Notes: a model not told the origin generated them from the letters alone. 64,000 nucleotides of DNA from G965261775 sp965261775 (GCA_965261775.1 OZ253477.1:1736001-1800000); one strand, 5' to 3'. Positions 1 to 10,200 are shown, counted from the first letter of the stretch. Made by a program: numbers and translations.

Positions 1-1452
1 ACTCCCGTAAAGGAGATTGATACCACATCCCGAGGTGATAATACCGTTATGAAGATAACGACAGTATCGCAAGATTATGATCATCTGGCTTATCAGTCTG
101 ACGACAGGTATACAATAGAGTTTAAACCTTTGACTAGCGAAGAGGTAGAAGAAAGTAGAAAGGATAAATTTACCGGTGAGCGTTTATCATTAAATTTTCA
201 GAATATTGAAGTCAGGGCTGTATTACAATTACTTGCTGATTTTACGGGGTTTAATCTGGTTGCCAGTGATACGGTTGGTGGCAGTATTACTTTACGTCTA
301 AAGAATGTGCCGTGGGACCAGGCGTTGGATATTATTCTCAGGAACCAGGGTCTTGCAAAACGCCAGGTTGGTAATGTTATCACGGTTGCACCAGCTGAAG
401 AGATTGCGGCCCGGGAGCGGCTTGAACTAGAGGCCAAACGCCAGATTGAAGAGCTTGCTCCTTTAAGAACAGAATTTGTACAGGTGAATTATGCGGATGC
501 TGAAGATATAGCCAGTCTGGTACGCACGGGGGAAAGTAATTTACTTTCCGAACGGGGAAATATCTCGGTTGATAGCAGGACTAATACCCTGATTATTCAG
601 GATGTTTCCATTAGTTTGCAGGCCATTCGCAGTTTGATTGAAAAACTGGATATCCCCGTCAGGCAGGTACTCATTGAATCACGTATCGTTAATGCAGATG
701 AAACCTTTATGAAGGATATCGGGGCGCGTTTTGGTTACAGCAAGGATACCGGAGGACTTGGGGGTGATGGAGGTGTCCTTATTGGCGGTGGTCAGGCTGG
801 TTTCTACACCCCAGGTGATGATGCTCCTACAATTTTGCCTGTTGGAGATGAGGATAATTTCGAGGGCCTGATAGTTGATTTGCCTGCTAACCCGACAGAT
901 GCTTCGTCTCTGGCGCTTATAGCAGGCAAAGTCGGTTCTTATCTGTTACAGCTGGAATTGTCTGCTCTGATCGCTGAAGGCCGTGGCGAAGACATTGCCA
1001 GTCCGAGGGTTATTACGGCTAATCAGAGTGAAGCAGTTATTGAGTCCGGTGTGGAAATACCTTATCAGGAAGCCACATCAAGTGGTGCGACCAACGTCTC
1101 TTTCAAGGACGCCGTGCTCAGATTGCGTGTTACGCCGCATATTACTCCGGATGATCGAATCATCATGGACCTCAAGGTGGATCAGGATACCGTCAGTGCC
1201 ACCAGGATCCTTGGTGTGCCCGCTATCAATACACGTAGTGTAACCACGCAGGTATTGGTCGATAATGGTGAAACGGTTGTTTTAGGAGGTGTGTATTCAT
1301 CTTCTGATAGACTATCTGTTGATAAAACACCTTTTTTTGGTGATTTGCCCTATGTCGGGTTCTTGTTTAAAAGAACAGCTACCGATATAACGAAAAGTGA
1401 ATTGTTGATATTCATCACGCCAAAAATTATTAAAGAAGGCCTTAAAATCTAA
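1..1452 (+). CDS. pilQ: PilQ type IV pilus secretin, 3' part (5' end outside window)
   Basis: Outer-membrane secretin through which the type IV pilus passes. The frame is open from base 1, so the ATG at 49 is not the true start and the peptidoglycan-binding AMIN domains lie off the left edge. Visible in order: an STN/N0-type domain (LSLNFQNIEVRAVLQLLADF onward), an N1/secretin_N domain ending near VRQVLIESRIVNA, a Gly-rich stretch, then the secretin channel domain with the conserved VPAINTR and GETVVLGG signatures and the C-terminal ELLIFITPKI strand. The neighbours aroK and aroB are the usual downstream genes of pilMNOPQ in gammaproteobacteria. Three PilT/PilU-type ATPases at 30-33.5 kb show that twitching-motility genes are retained elsewhere in the window. 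Confidence 0.95.
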   Translation, partial: TPVKEIDTTSRGDNTVMKITTVSQDYDHLAYQSDDRYTIEFKPLTSEEVEESRKDKFTGERLSLNFQNIEVRAVLQLLADFTGFNLVASDTVGGSITLRLKNVPWDQALDIILRNQGLAKRQVGNVITVAPAEEIAARERLELEAKRQIEELAPLRTEFVQVNYADAEDIASLVRTGESNLLSERGNISVDSRTNTLIIQDVSISLQAIRSLIEKLDIPVRQVLIESRIVNADETFMKDIGARFGYSKDTGGLGGDGGVLIGGGQAGFYTPGDDAPTILPVGDEDNFEGLIVDLPANPTDASSLALIAGKVGSYLLQLELSALIAEGRGEDIASPRVITANQSEAVIESGVEIPYQEATSSGATNVSFKDAVLRLRVTPHITPDDRIIMDLKVDQDTVSATRILGVPAINTRSVTTQVLVDNGETVVLGGVYSSSDRLSVDKTPFFGDLPYVGFLFKRTATDITKSELLIFITPKIIKEGLKI

Positions 1453-1476
1453 ATAAAATTGCATGTCGTTTGTTGG

Positions 1477-1514
1477 AGGATATGTCCTTCTTAAGGAAGA
1501 CATATCCTTTTTTT
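1477..1514 (+). terminator. Intrinsic terminator after pilQ
   Basis: The inverted repeat AGGATATGTC (1477-1486) / GACATATCCT (1499-1508) extends by three more pairs across a one-base bulge to a TTAAG loop and is followed directly by a run of T. It separates pilQ from aroK, so aroKB probably has its own promoter or depends on read-through. Confidence 0.8.
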
Positions 1515-1563
1515 ATGGAAGTAGAAAAGCTAATGATGACCATGATCCTGGCGATGTTGACAC

Positions 1564-2079
1564 TTGAGTAAATCAAGCAATATATTTCTAATCGGGCCAA
1601 TGGGTGTGGGGAAAACAACAATTGGCCGGCAACTGGCCAGGGCTCTGTCAAAGTCGTTTTATGACTCGGATCATGAAATAGAAAAATATACCGGCGTTAG
1701 TATTCCGCTGATCTTTGAAATTGAAGGGGAAAAGTCTTTCAGAAAACGTGAGTCCAGGATATTACAGAGACTGGTGCCACTTGATAATATCGTTTTAGCC
1801 ACTGGCGGCGGTGTGGTGATAGAGGAAGGCAACAGGCAATTATTAAATGAGAATGGTTTTTTGGTTTATCTCAGATCAACACCGGAAAAAATTTACCGCA
1901 GAACGGCAGGTGACAAAAAAAGACCATTGTTGCAAAAAACAGACAAGATGGCTCAGATACGTGAGTTATTGGAAGAAAGGGAGCCGTTATATACTGGCTT
2001 GGCAGACGTGACAATTGAAACGGGGAATCTGGCAGTTAACTCGATTTTAAAAAAAATATTGAGTAAGTCTGGCAATTGA
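1564..2079 (+). CDS. aroK: Shikimate kinase AroK
   Basis: Phosphorylates shikimate at the 3-hydroxyl with ATP, the fifth step of the chorismate pathway, in the cytoplasm. The 171 residues match the family length. A Walker A loop, GPMGVGKT, lies at residues 11-18. The shikimate/Mg-binding acids fall in DSDHEIEKY (from residue 34), the substrate-binding arginine is near residue 60, and the GGG loop is at 81-83. The start is a TTG; it gives the canonical N-terminus SKSSNIFLIGPMG, and no in-frame ATG fits better. A strong Shine-Dalgarno is not evident. One base separates its stop from aroB, so the two are almost certainly cotranscribed. Confidence 0.95.
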   Translation: MSKSSNIFLIGPMGVGKTTIGRQLARALSKSFYDSDHEIEKYTGVSIPLIFEIEGEKSFRKRESRILQRLVPLDNIVLATGGGVVIEEGNRQLLNENGFLVYLRSTPEKIYRRTAGDKKRPLLQKTDKMAQIRELLEEREPLYTGLADVTIETGNLAVNSILKKILSKSGN

Positions 2080-2080
2080 A

Positions 2081-3160
2081 ATGAAGCAGGTCAAAGTTGA
2101 ACTGGGGGAGCTTAGTTACCCGATTTGTATTGGCAATTCAATACTGTCCAACCAGACATTGATAAAGCCATTTGTTACAGATAAACAAGTACTGATAGTC
2201 AGTGACGAAACTGTGGCTCCGCTTTATTTGGACACACTGGAAAAAAATTTAATTGGTCTTGAGGTTAACACGTTCATACTGACTGCGGGCGAAAGTGCCA
2301 AAAACCTGGGTAATTTTGAGCGTATTATCGGGTGGCTTATTGAAAAAAGATACGACCGTACCTGCACGCTTATAGCGTTAGGTGGCGGCGTTGTCGGAGA
2401 TTTGACAGGCTTTGTCGCTGCCTGCTATCAACGTGGAGTCGGGTTCATTCAAATTCCGACAACGTTGTTAGCCCAGGTCGATTCATCCGTTGGTGGCAAG
2501 ACAGCGGTCAATCACCCCCTGGGTAAAAACATGATAGGTGCTTTTTATCAGCCGCTGATAGTCATAGCAGATACTGGCGTATTGGCGACATTGCCGACCA
2601 GGGAGCTGTCGGCAGGGCTTGCGGAAGTCATAAAATATGGTCTTATCTGCGACCGCGCCTTTTTTGACTGGCTTGAAGATAATATTGAAGCGTTGTTGAA
2701 GCGCGATGAGTCCGCGCTTACATACGCAATAGAGCGTTCGTGCATCAACAAAGCGGAAGTGGTCGCCGCCGATGAACGCGAATCCGGCTTAAGAGCGATA
2801 CTCAATCTTGGGCACACCTTCGGGCATGCCATTGAAACAGCTCTATCTTACAAGGAGTGGCTACATGGTGAGGCAGTAGCCTGCGGTATGTTGATGGCGG
2901 CAGATCTATCAGTGCGTTTGGGGATATTGGATATTAGCTGCCAGGATAGAATCAGTGCCCTATTGGAAAAAGCAGCATTACCTGTCCGAATATATAAAAA
3001 TGTCAGTCTGGAAAATATGTTGCACAATATGAAAATTGATAAAAAATCTAGAGGAGGATTGTTGTATTTAATTCTGTTAAAAGATATCGGGGATGCGGTG
3101 ATTACCGCTGATTACAGCCAAGAGGCATTGGTTGAAACAATAAACCATTTTCTGCAATAA
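2081..3160 (+). CDS. aroB: 3-dehydroquinate synthase AroB
   Basis: Converts DAHP to 3-dehydroquinate, the second step of the shikimate pathway, using NAD+ and a divalent metal. The 359 residues are the standard length. Visible are the NAD-binding GGGVVGDLTGF (101-111), the substrate-site run PTTLLAQVDSSVGGK (126-140) and the metal ligands Glu182 (AEVIKYG), His245 (NLGHTFGH) and His262 (WLHGEA). Nothing essential appears missing. It is paired with aroK and ends at a strong palindromic terminator. The gene often found next, damX, is not here. Confidence 0.96.
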   Translation: MKQVKVELGELSYPICIGNSILSNQTLIKPFVTDKQVLIVSDETVAPLYLDTLEKNLIGLEVNTFILTAGESAKNLGNFERIIGWLIEKRYDRTCTLIALGGGVVGDLTGFVAACYQRGVGFIQIPTTLLAQVDSSVGGKTAVNHPLGKNMIGAFYQPLIVIADTGVLATLPTRELSAGLAEVIKYGLICDRAFFDWLEDNIEALLKRDESALTYAIERSCINKAEVVAADERESGLRAILNLGHTFGHAIETALSYKEWLHGEAVACGMLMAADLSVRLGILDISCQDRISALLEKAALPVRIYKNVSLENMLHNMKIDKKSRGGLLYLILLKDIGDAVITADYSQEALVETINHFLQ

Positions 3161-3250
3161 AGAATTAGCACCAGCGTTGAAGTACAGTTTTGTGGGAGTG
3201 CATCACCAGTGATAGCGGGACAGTGTGCTAATCGAAATTGTGGGCGATAA

Positions 3251-3284
3251 AATAAGAAAGGGACCTTAAGGTCCCTTTCTTATT
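3251..3284. terminator. Perfect 15-bp palindromic hairpin, probable bidirectional terminator
   Basis: A perfect inverted repeat, AATAAGAAAGGGACC (3251-3265) and its complement (3270-3284), surrounds a TTAA loop. It lies between the convergent aroB (+) and pqqA (-) genes and can end transcripts from both sides, with the A/T-rich outer stem acting as the U-tract. Confidence 0.75.
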
Positions 3285-3305
3285 ATTAAAGGTTGGTTGT
3301 AAGTC

Positions 3306-3380
3306 TCACTTGTTATTAATATACATGGTGACTTCAAAACCAAAGCGAATGTCGTTGTATTCAGGTGTTTCCCATTTCAT
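3306..3380 (-). CDS. pqqA: PqqA, precursor peptide of pyrroloquinoline quinone
   Basis: A 24-residue peptide: MKWETPEYNDIRFG followed by FEVTMYINNK. It carries the PqqA hallmark E-V-T-M-Y, the glutamate and tyrosine that PqqE cross-links to make PQQ, preceded by the typical W-x-x-P-x-Y-x-D-I-R-x-G-F. A clean Shine-Dalgarno AGGAG (complement of 3388-3392) sits seven bases upstream of the ATG. Family knowledge: pqqA normally precedes pqqB-E. Here the next sequence in its direction is a terminator and the oppositely oriented aroB, so this copy is solitary. The maturation genes, if present, are outside the window. It could be the only copy or an extra one. The short length means standard gene callers would probably miss it. 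Confidence 0.9.
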   Translation of the reverse strand: MKWETPEYNDIRFGFEVTMYINNK

Positions 3381-3396
3381 GATAAATCTCCTGTGT

Positions 3397-3424
3397 TTAA
3401 TAAGTATGTTAACTAATAAAGCAA
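3397..3424 (-). promoter_or_regulatory. Possible sigma-70 promoter for pqqA
   Basis: Reading the minus strand, TTGCTT (3424-3419) and TATTAA (3402-3397) are separated by 16 bases, and the pqqA Shine-Dalgarno follows within about ten bases. The match is moderate and lies in an A/T-rich stretch, so chance is possible. Confidence 0.35.
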
Positions 3425-4162
3425 ATCACATGCCATTTTTTTAATTATTTTTTGAAATCAACAGGTTAAATAGAATATCCCTTTTTCCAAAGGAGATGTT
3501 ATCTATTGTTGGTTATTATAAACCGGGAGACTTGATTTATATTAACCAAAGTAGGAACCATCAGATTTCTTTAACTACATATTATATATTTGTTGCTCCT
3601 AATGGGTTTCTCTAAGCTGTTACGCGAGCGCAATGGCTATCAAAAACTGAAAGATGTGATACACTCTGCCGGTCTTATGTGCAAAATAGCAATGATAAAA
3701 TGTCGTCGTAAAAATGTGCGCTTTTTAAAAATATCTTAGCTATATGTAAGTTGCATATCTGGACATCACTATCAAATTGTAAGTCTAGTCTACCACCTCG
3801 CAACCGTATCGATAGGCCGCTTTGAAGGTTTTTTGGACTATAACCTGCAGTCTCTAAACAGTCTGATAAATATGATCCATAGAACGCGTTTACCAAAAAG
3901 TTTGGTCGACATGGTGTTCCCCATGTGACTGGTTTTAAGTATTAGCTGTGCGCCCGGTTCTGCATCTAGGACAAATTGTGTAAGACATGACGCTACACAA
4001 GCGTAGGACGAAACAGAACAAACCGCTATGGCAATGCGTTTACTTCGATGACCATGATTTGAAATCAAAGGTAAATTTAAATAATAATGTTCGCCCCTTA
4101 TAAGATGTCCGGATTAATATCAAGCCGGCAAACGTCCGTTTTGTTGACCATGGGAAGTCATA
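3425..4162. other. Spacer with no intact gene; holds a decayed copy of a dispersed element
   Basis: No recognisable gene. A 45-codon plus-strand frame (3602-3739, starting MGFSKLLRERNGYQ) and two overlapping minus-strand frames (3675-3896, 3838-4068) are open but match no family I know. The minus-strand stretch from about 4073 down to 3830 resembles two other places in this window: 45945-46045 on plus and 63241-63480 on minus. In the frame corresponding to the 63.2-kb copy it has several stop codons, so it looks like a degenerate paralogue. Confidence 0.5.
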
Positions 4163-5506
4163 ATGTGGCGAAATAATTCACAACGGGCTTTCTGGTTATT
4201 GGCTGGTCCAATGATCATCAATAATATCAGTGTAGCCTTGCTGGGGTTAGTTGATACGGCGGTCATCGGTCATCTAGATAGCGCTGTTTATCTGGGGGGC
4301 GTTGCTATCGGCGCAGTTATTTTTGATTTTCTCTATTGGGGAATGGGATTTTTGCGAATGGGAACAACAGGGATAACGGCCCAAGCACATGGGCAAAGTA
4401 ACGCAAGCGAGACAGGAGCGGTACTGGTACAGTCGCTGTTGACCGGTCTTGGCATCGCGTTGCTGATTATCTTGTTGCAGAATCCGATTATTTATATTGG
4501 TACGTCCCTGATGCAGGGCAGTGAACAGGTTAGTCATTATGCTCTGATCTACTGTCAGTGGATGATTTGGGGAGCGCCAGCGGTGATGGTATTGTTTTCC
4601 GTAAGCGGCTGGTTTCTGGGTATGCAAAATGCCTTTGCAGCGTTGACGGTGGGCGTGGTAGTTAATATTGTTAATATCGTGCTAGATATTATCTTTGTCA
4701 TTTATCTGAAGATGGACGTGCGGGGCGTCGCGCTAGCGTCGGTTATTGCACAGTATGCGGGTGTGTTTCTAGCAATGTTAATGATCCGGAAACAACTGCG
4801 CTACGGTAAAGTGGCGTGGTCATTCGAAAAAATAATGGATTTGAATAAACTCAAACGGTTTTGGTCACTTAACCACAATATATTTATTCGGACGGTCTGT
4901 CTTTTGCTGGTTTTTGTATTTTTTACAAGGGAGGGAGCTAGATACGGGGATTCGGTTCTTGCGGCAAACTCAATACTGATGAAATTCTATCTGTTAATGG
5001 CGATGGTACTGGATGGTTTTAATCATGCGGCAGAAACCTTGGTGGGAAAGGCCGTCGGTATAAGGAGCGAGACCCTGTTTAACAAGGCAGTTAGTCTTAC
5101 TCTGAGGTGGTCGTTCTGGTTTGGTCTCGCCTTCTGTATGTTTTTCTGGGTCGGCGGTAGCTGGTTAATCAACGTCCTGACCGATATTGACACTGTCAAA
5201 GAAACTGCCAATCACTATTTGCCGTGGGTGATAGCTTTACCGCTGTTTTCCGTCTGGTGTTTTCTGCTGGATGGTATTTTTATCGGTGCCACCAGAGGCC
5301 CCGAGATGCGCAACGCGATGTTGCTCTGCACCTTCGTGTTTTTTTTACCGATCTGGTATATCTTTCGTCCTTTGGGTAATCATGGTTTATGGCTGGCGTT
5401 CACCTTTTTTATTATTATGCGGGGTGTGGTGCTTGGGGCCTATTACACTTTAATCAAAAGAAAAAACGGTTTTGTGGGGCCGTCGTCTGTTATCATTCGG
5501 AAATAA
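4163..5506 (+). CDS. MATE-family multidrug/metabolite exporter (DinF-like)
   Basis: Inner-membrane antiporter of the MATE superfamily, 447 residues with about 12 predicted membrane segments in two homologous halves, the usual architecture. The N-terminus LAGPMIINNISVALLGLVDTAVIGHL is the typical first helix of the DinF branch, followed by GMGFLRMGTTGITAQAHG. Family members use a Na+ or H+ gradient to expel cationic drugs or metabolites; the substrate here cannot be inferred. The start at 4163 gives a short polar N-tail before the first helix. It is followed after 29 bases by moaB on the same strand, though a functional link is not obvious. Confidence 0.9.
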   Translation: MWRNNSQRAFWLLAGPMIINNISVALLGLVDTAVIGHLDSAVYLGGVAIGAVIFDFLYWGMGFLRMGTTGITAQAHGQSNASETGAVLVQSLLTGLGIALLIILLQNPIIYIGTSLMQGSEQVSHYALIYCQWMIWGAPAVMVLFSVSGWFLGMQNAFAALTVGVVVNIVNIVLDIIFVIYLKMDVRGVALASVIAQYAGVFLAMLMIRKQLRYGKVAWSFEKIMDLNKLKRFWSLNHNIFIRTVCLLLVFVFFTREGARYGDSVLAANSILMKFYLLMAMVLDGFNHAAETLVGKAVGIRSETLFNKAVSLTLRWSFWFGLAFCMFFWVGGSWLINVLTDIDTVKETANHYLPWVIALPLFSVWCFLLDGIFIGATRGPEMRNAMLLCTFVFFLPIWYIFRPLGNHGLWLAFTFFIIMRGVVLGAYYTLIKRKNGFVGPSSVIIRK

Positions 5507-5535
5507 TGCCTATGGGCCAATGACGGGATAATATT

Positions 5536-6066
5536 ATGGCAAAGACTAAACAGCGACGGGAGTTCATTTCGCTTAATGTCGCGGTGTTGATAGTATCTGA
5601 TACCCGCATGGAGAAAACGGATAAGTCCGGTAAATATCTAGTGGAAAGGCTGGAAAAGGAAGGACACAGGCTCTATGAAAAGCATATAGTGCGGGATGAT
5701 ATTTATCATATCCGCGCCGTTGTATCCGCCTGGATTGCCAATGGGGATGTACAGGTGATCCTGACGAGCGGCGGTACTGGCATTACTGGCAGAGACGGGA
5801 CGCCAGAAGCCGTGCGCGTGCTCCTTGATAAGGAAATTGAGGGATTCGGGGAAATCTTCCGAGCGGTTTCCTATACGCAGATTAAAACATCAACCATACA
5901 ATCACGCGCCTTGGCCGGGGTGGCCAACGGCACCTATCTTTTTTGTCTGCCCGGTTCTGCTAGTGCCTGTGCAACCGCATGGAGTGATTTGATTCGATAC
6001 CAACTAGATTACCGTACGCAACCTTGTAATCTGGTTGAACTAATGCCTCGCCTGAACGAAAAATAA
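5536..6066 (+). CDS. moaB: MoaB, molybdopterin adenylyl/biosynthesis protein
   Basis: MoaB/Mog-fold protein of molybdenum cofactor synthesis that binds molybdopterin; homologues adenylylate it before metal insertion. The 176 residues match MoaB. The domain opens with NVAVLIVSDTR, and the signature TSGGTGITGRDGTPE falls at residues 77-91. Phosphate/pterin-binding residues in FCLPGSASA are kept. No other moa or mog genes are adjacent, so its partners lie elsewhere. A second protein with the same fold, the CinA-type gene at 56.8-57.5 kb, is a different family. Confidence 0.93.
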   Translation: MAKTKQRREFISLNVAVLIVSDTRMEKTDKSGKYLVERLEKEGHRLYEKHIVRDDIYHIRAVVSAWIANGDVQVILTSGGTGITGRDGTPEAVRVLLDKEIEGFGEIFRAVSYTQIKTSTIQSRALAGVANGTYLFCLPGSASACATAWSDLIRYQLDYRTQPCNLVELMPRLNEK

Positions 6067-6107
6067 GGGCATTTCGGTATAGGATCCCCGGCAGAACAAT
6101 AGATATC

Positions 6108-7208
6108 ATGACAATTAAAGCTATCAGAAAAGGGCCGAAAAAAATGGCAAAATATGGCCCCTCTCTTTTAATAGGCGTATTACTGATATTTGTTTTCCCT
6201 TTGTGTGTGGTGGTGGGAGCCCCCTCCCCTGCCCATCCGGTCCAGGTAGATAAAGCGGTGATGATAGAGATTTCGCCATTCGTCTGGGTCAATGGGACAG
6301 TGATCGGTCGTTATGACGCTCGCGTTGCGGCAGAGATTGATGGCAATCTTACAGATATCCTTGATATCGGTGATCACGTTAAAGCAGGCGATGTAATCGC
6401 TCGGATTGATGACACCTCATATCGTCTTGCCTTGAATGAAGTCAAAGCGGAGATTTTACCGGTTGAGAGCATGCTTGCATTTTATCAGCGTGAAACGGCA
6501 AGACTGGAAAAACTAGCGGAGCAGAATAATGTGGCGAAAAACCGGTTGGATCAAACCCGTGCCAGCCGCGATGAGTCCATAGCCAGAATCCATGCTATCA
6601 AAGCGAGAATGGCGACCGTTCAGGATGAACTGGACAAGACTATGATTCAAGCCCCTTTTGATGGCATTGTGACCGAGCGTTTAAGCCAACCAGGTGAAAG
6701 AGTGGGGGCTGGCGATCAAGTTGTACGTTTGACCAACGTGGAACGTCTGGAGATCCAGGCACGCATTCGTCAGAATTATTTTCCCTTTATCAAGCCAAAT
6801 GATGTTTTGGTAGTAAAGAGCGGTACCGAAGAAATTCAGGGGAGGGTGCGTACTGTCATTCCGGTCGGGGATGATATTTCAAGGCTGTATGAGATTCGGG
6901 TTGAGTTTAAGCAGACGGACTGGCTCGTTGGCGAGGCGGTGAAACTTGCCATACCTACTGAAAAAAAGCAGACCGTGCTTGCCGTTTCGCGTGACGCATT
7001 GGTGATCAGAAAAGACGGGCTGGTTATCTATAGAGTGAATGAACAAAACACGGCGGAGTTAATCCCTGTTAAAACAGGTATTTCCAATACCACGCATATT
7101 CAAATTATCGGTAACGTGAAAGAAAACGATAATGTGGTGGTTCGCGGCAATGAACGGTTGCAACCGGGACAAAAAGTAAATGTGATAAGTAACACCGGGC
7201 TCCCATGA
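6108..7208 (+). CDS. RND efflux periplasmic adaptor (membrane fusion protein)
   Basis: Periplasmic adaptor joining an RND pump to an outer-membrane channel. The N-terminal segment (LLIGVLLIFVFPLCVVVGA, about residues 24-42) is a signal/anchor. It is followed by the lipoyl/barrel-sandwich half motif (GNLTDILDIGDHVKAGDVIARID), an alpha-hairpin coiled coil (about 110-175), the second lipoyl half (IQAPFDGIVTERLSQPGERV) and beta-barrel and membrane-proximal domains. The start could instead be the internal Met at residue 13 (6144). Its stop overlaps the pump's ATG by four bases, so they are translationally coupled. No TolC-like gene is present, so the pair must borrow an outer-membrane channel. Confidence 0.92.
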   Translation: MTIKAIRKGPKKMAKYGPSLLIGVLLIFVFPLCVVVGAPSPAHPVQVDKAVMIEISPFVWVNGTVIGRYDARVAAEIDGNLTDILDIGDHVKAGDVIARIDDTSYRLALNEVKAEILPVESMLAFYQRETARLEKLAEQNNVAKNRLDQTRASRDESIARIHAIKARMATVQDELDKTMIQAPFDGIVTERLSQPGERVGAGDQVVRLTNVERLEIQARIRQNYFPFIKPNDVLVVKSGTEEIQGRVRTVIPVGDDISRLYEIRVEFKQTDWLVGEAVKLAIPTEKKQTVLAVSRDALVIRKDGLVIYRVNEQNTAELIPVKTGISNTTHIQIIGNVKENDNVVVRGNERLQPGQKVNVISNTGLP

Positions 7209-10200
7209 TTGCTACCCGTTTAAGCCTGGCAAACCCGGTTGCCTTGCTAGTCGCTGTTCTGCTTCTGCTTATATTCGGCCTGATCAGTTTTTTTCGGCTA
7301 CCCGTTCAGTTAACGCCGGAACTTGAAGAACCCGAGATTACCATCACCACGAACTGGCGGGCCGCGGCGCCGAACGAGGTTGAGGCGGAAATTGTGGAAC
7401 CACAGGAAGATGTTTTGAGAGGCTTGCCCGGGCTTGTGGAAATTCGCGCTCAGGCTTATGAAGGTAGGGCGGAGATCAATCTGCGCTTTGACGTTAATAT
7501 GGATATGCGTCGTGCCTTGGTTGAAGTCATGAACCGACTCAATCAGGTTCCGGACTATCCCGATGACGCCGATGAGCCCTCCATATCGACAGTTGGTCAG
7601 GATGCACGCGCCATTGCCTGGTTTATCATTAAAACAGCCCCGGGGAATGACCAGCCCGTTGAAACCTACAAAGACTATGTTGAAGAAGTCGTTCAGTCCC
7701 GTTTTGAACGTATTCCCGGTGTCGCTCGTTCGGAAGTCTATGGTGGTAGTGATCGCGAATTACGCATTACCTTTGACCCTTATAAAATTGCCAGTTTTGA
7801 CCTTCGGCTTGACAAAGTCATGCGATTGGTGGGGACCAGTGTTGATGTTTCTGGCGGTTTTGTAGATGTTGGAAAACGTGAATACAGTTTGCGATTTGCG
7901 GGCAAATATGGTGCGCGTGACCTAGGGGAAATGATCTTAGATTGGCGAGAAGGCAGGCCGATATACCTGCGTGATGTTGCCGTGGTAGAAGATCGTTTAT
8001 CGGACAAGGATAGTTTCGTCTTGACCAAGGGGACGCTTTCCATTGCGATCAACGCGCAACGTGAAACAGGTGTGAATGTGTTACAGGTTATGTCCGGCCT
8101 GAAACAGGCGGTTGATGAACTTAATGCCGGTGCTCTGGAACGTGCCGGTTTGACGATGGAACAGGTTTATGACGAGACAGTTTATATCCATCAGTCCATT
8201 AAAATGTTGCGCAATAATCTCGGCCTGGGAATCATTCTGGCGATCTTTGTTCTGTTTTTGTTCTTGTTAAAACCGTCGGCGACTATGATTGTCGCGACTT
8301 CCATTCCTATCTGTCTGATTGCCAGTTTCAGTATGATGGATATGATCGGCACGACGTTGAACGTTATATCACTGGCTGGACTGGCGTTTGCGGTAGGCAT
8401 GGTGTTAGATGCTTCCATCATCATCCTAGAAAATATAGTGCGTTTGCGTGAAAAGGGGTTGTCCCCAGAAAAGGCCTCCCGGCAGGGGACGGATCAGGTC
8501 TGGGGTGCTTTGCTTGCGTCAACTCTGACTACTGTTGCTATCTTTTTGCCGGTCGTCTTTCTTCGCGATGAAGCTGGCCAGCTTTTTTCCGACCTGGCAA
8601 TTACCATTGCCACCGCTATCAGTTTTTCCCTGCTGGTAGCCATTACGATTGTCCCGACAGCAGCGCGATTGTTTCTCACAAATAGAAGATTTGTTGATCC
8701 GTATCATCATCTCTGGGAGAGGTTGTGCGGGATCATCATGAATTTGACGTGCACTCCCTTGCGTAGAAGCACATGGATTATTCTCCTTATTTCCATCCCG
8801 TTTGCAATAATATTTTTTCTAAGACCGCAGGCGGATTATTTGCCAGATGGGAATCAGAACTTGGCCTTCGCCTTTATCCTGCCGCCTCCCGGCATTAATA
8901 TAAACACGCTCGAAAAAGAAATGGGCGCCATCGTCGCGGAGCGCATGCAACCTTATATTGAGGAGGTCAAAGAGCCTTATGTCCAACACTACTTTTTTGT
9001 TGCCTTTTCCCGCGGCGTATTCATGGGTGCGCGGGCGAAACACCATGAGGATGTGGATGAACTAGTTCCCCTGATCAATTCGGTTGTGCAGGGTTTTCCA
9101 GATACGCTTGCTTTTGCCAAACAATCCTCGTTATTTCGCGGTTTCGGATCAGGTCGGACAATAGATATCAATATTCAATCAAAAGATCTGCCGGCCTTGA
9201 TGGATACGGCATTGCAAGCATTTTTTTCTATTATACCAATATACCCCAATACGCGGCCACAGCCCGGACTACAACTATCACAACCGGAACTCCGCCTGAT
9301 CCCAAATGAAAGACGTATCACCGAAGCGGGGCTGGATCGGTCGTTCGTTGCCGCGTTCATACAGACGCTCGGTGATGGTCGTTTTATCGGAGATTATTTT
9401 GATGGTGAGGAAACGCTGGATATTATTTTACGTTCTACCCCGTGGCGGACCCCGGAAGAACTGGGTACTATCCCGGTCGTGACGGCGAATACAGGAACCT
9501 TGCCTTTAAATGAATTGGTTAATGTTACGCGCACGGCAGGGCCGGAGCAAATCCGCCGCATCAACCGCCGCAGAACGGTGACGTTGCAGGTGTCTCCGCC
9601 GCCGACCACTTCGCTTGAAGAGGCGCTGGAAATTATTCAACATGATATTGCGCCGAAGATTCTCCAGCAATTGCCTGAAGACGGCGATATCCAGTATGGT
9701 GGTACAGCTGACAAGCTAACTACCACGTTGAATAATATGGCTAGCAGCTTTTTGCTGGCGATCACAATACTTTATTTATTAATGAGTGCAATGTTCCGTT
9801 CTTTCCAGGTGAGTTTATTGGTAATGTTGGTCATTCCGCTCGCGACTTCGGGCGGGATACTGGCATTGCATATCATCAATCTGTTCACGTTTCAGCCGAT
9901 GGACTTATTGACAATGATTGGTTTCATTATCCTGCTGGGACTGGTGGTGAATAATGCCATTCTGCTCGTTCATCAGGCGCGCTCTGCTGAAAGAGCGGGG
10001 GCGGATCGGACCAGTGCGGTCAAAGAGGCGATATTAATCAGATTAAGACCCATTATGATGAGCACCCTGACCAGTCTGTTCGGCATGTTGCCGTTGGCCA
10101 TTATTCCAGGCGAAGGGACAGAGTTATATCGCGGTCTTGCTCTTGTAATTGTAGGAGGTATGCTGGTGAGTACATTTTTTACATTGATTTTACTGCCGAG

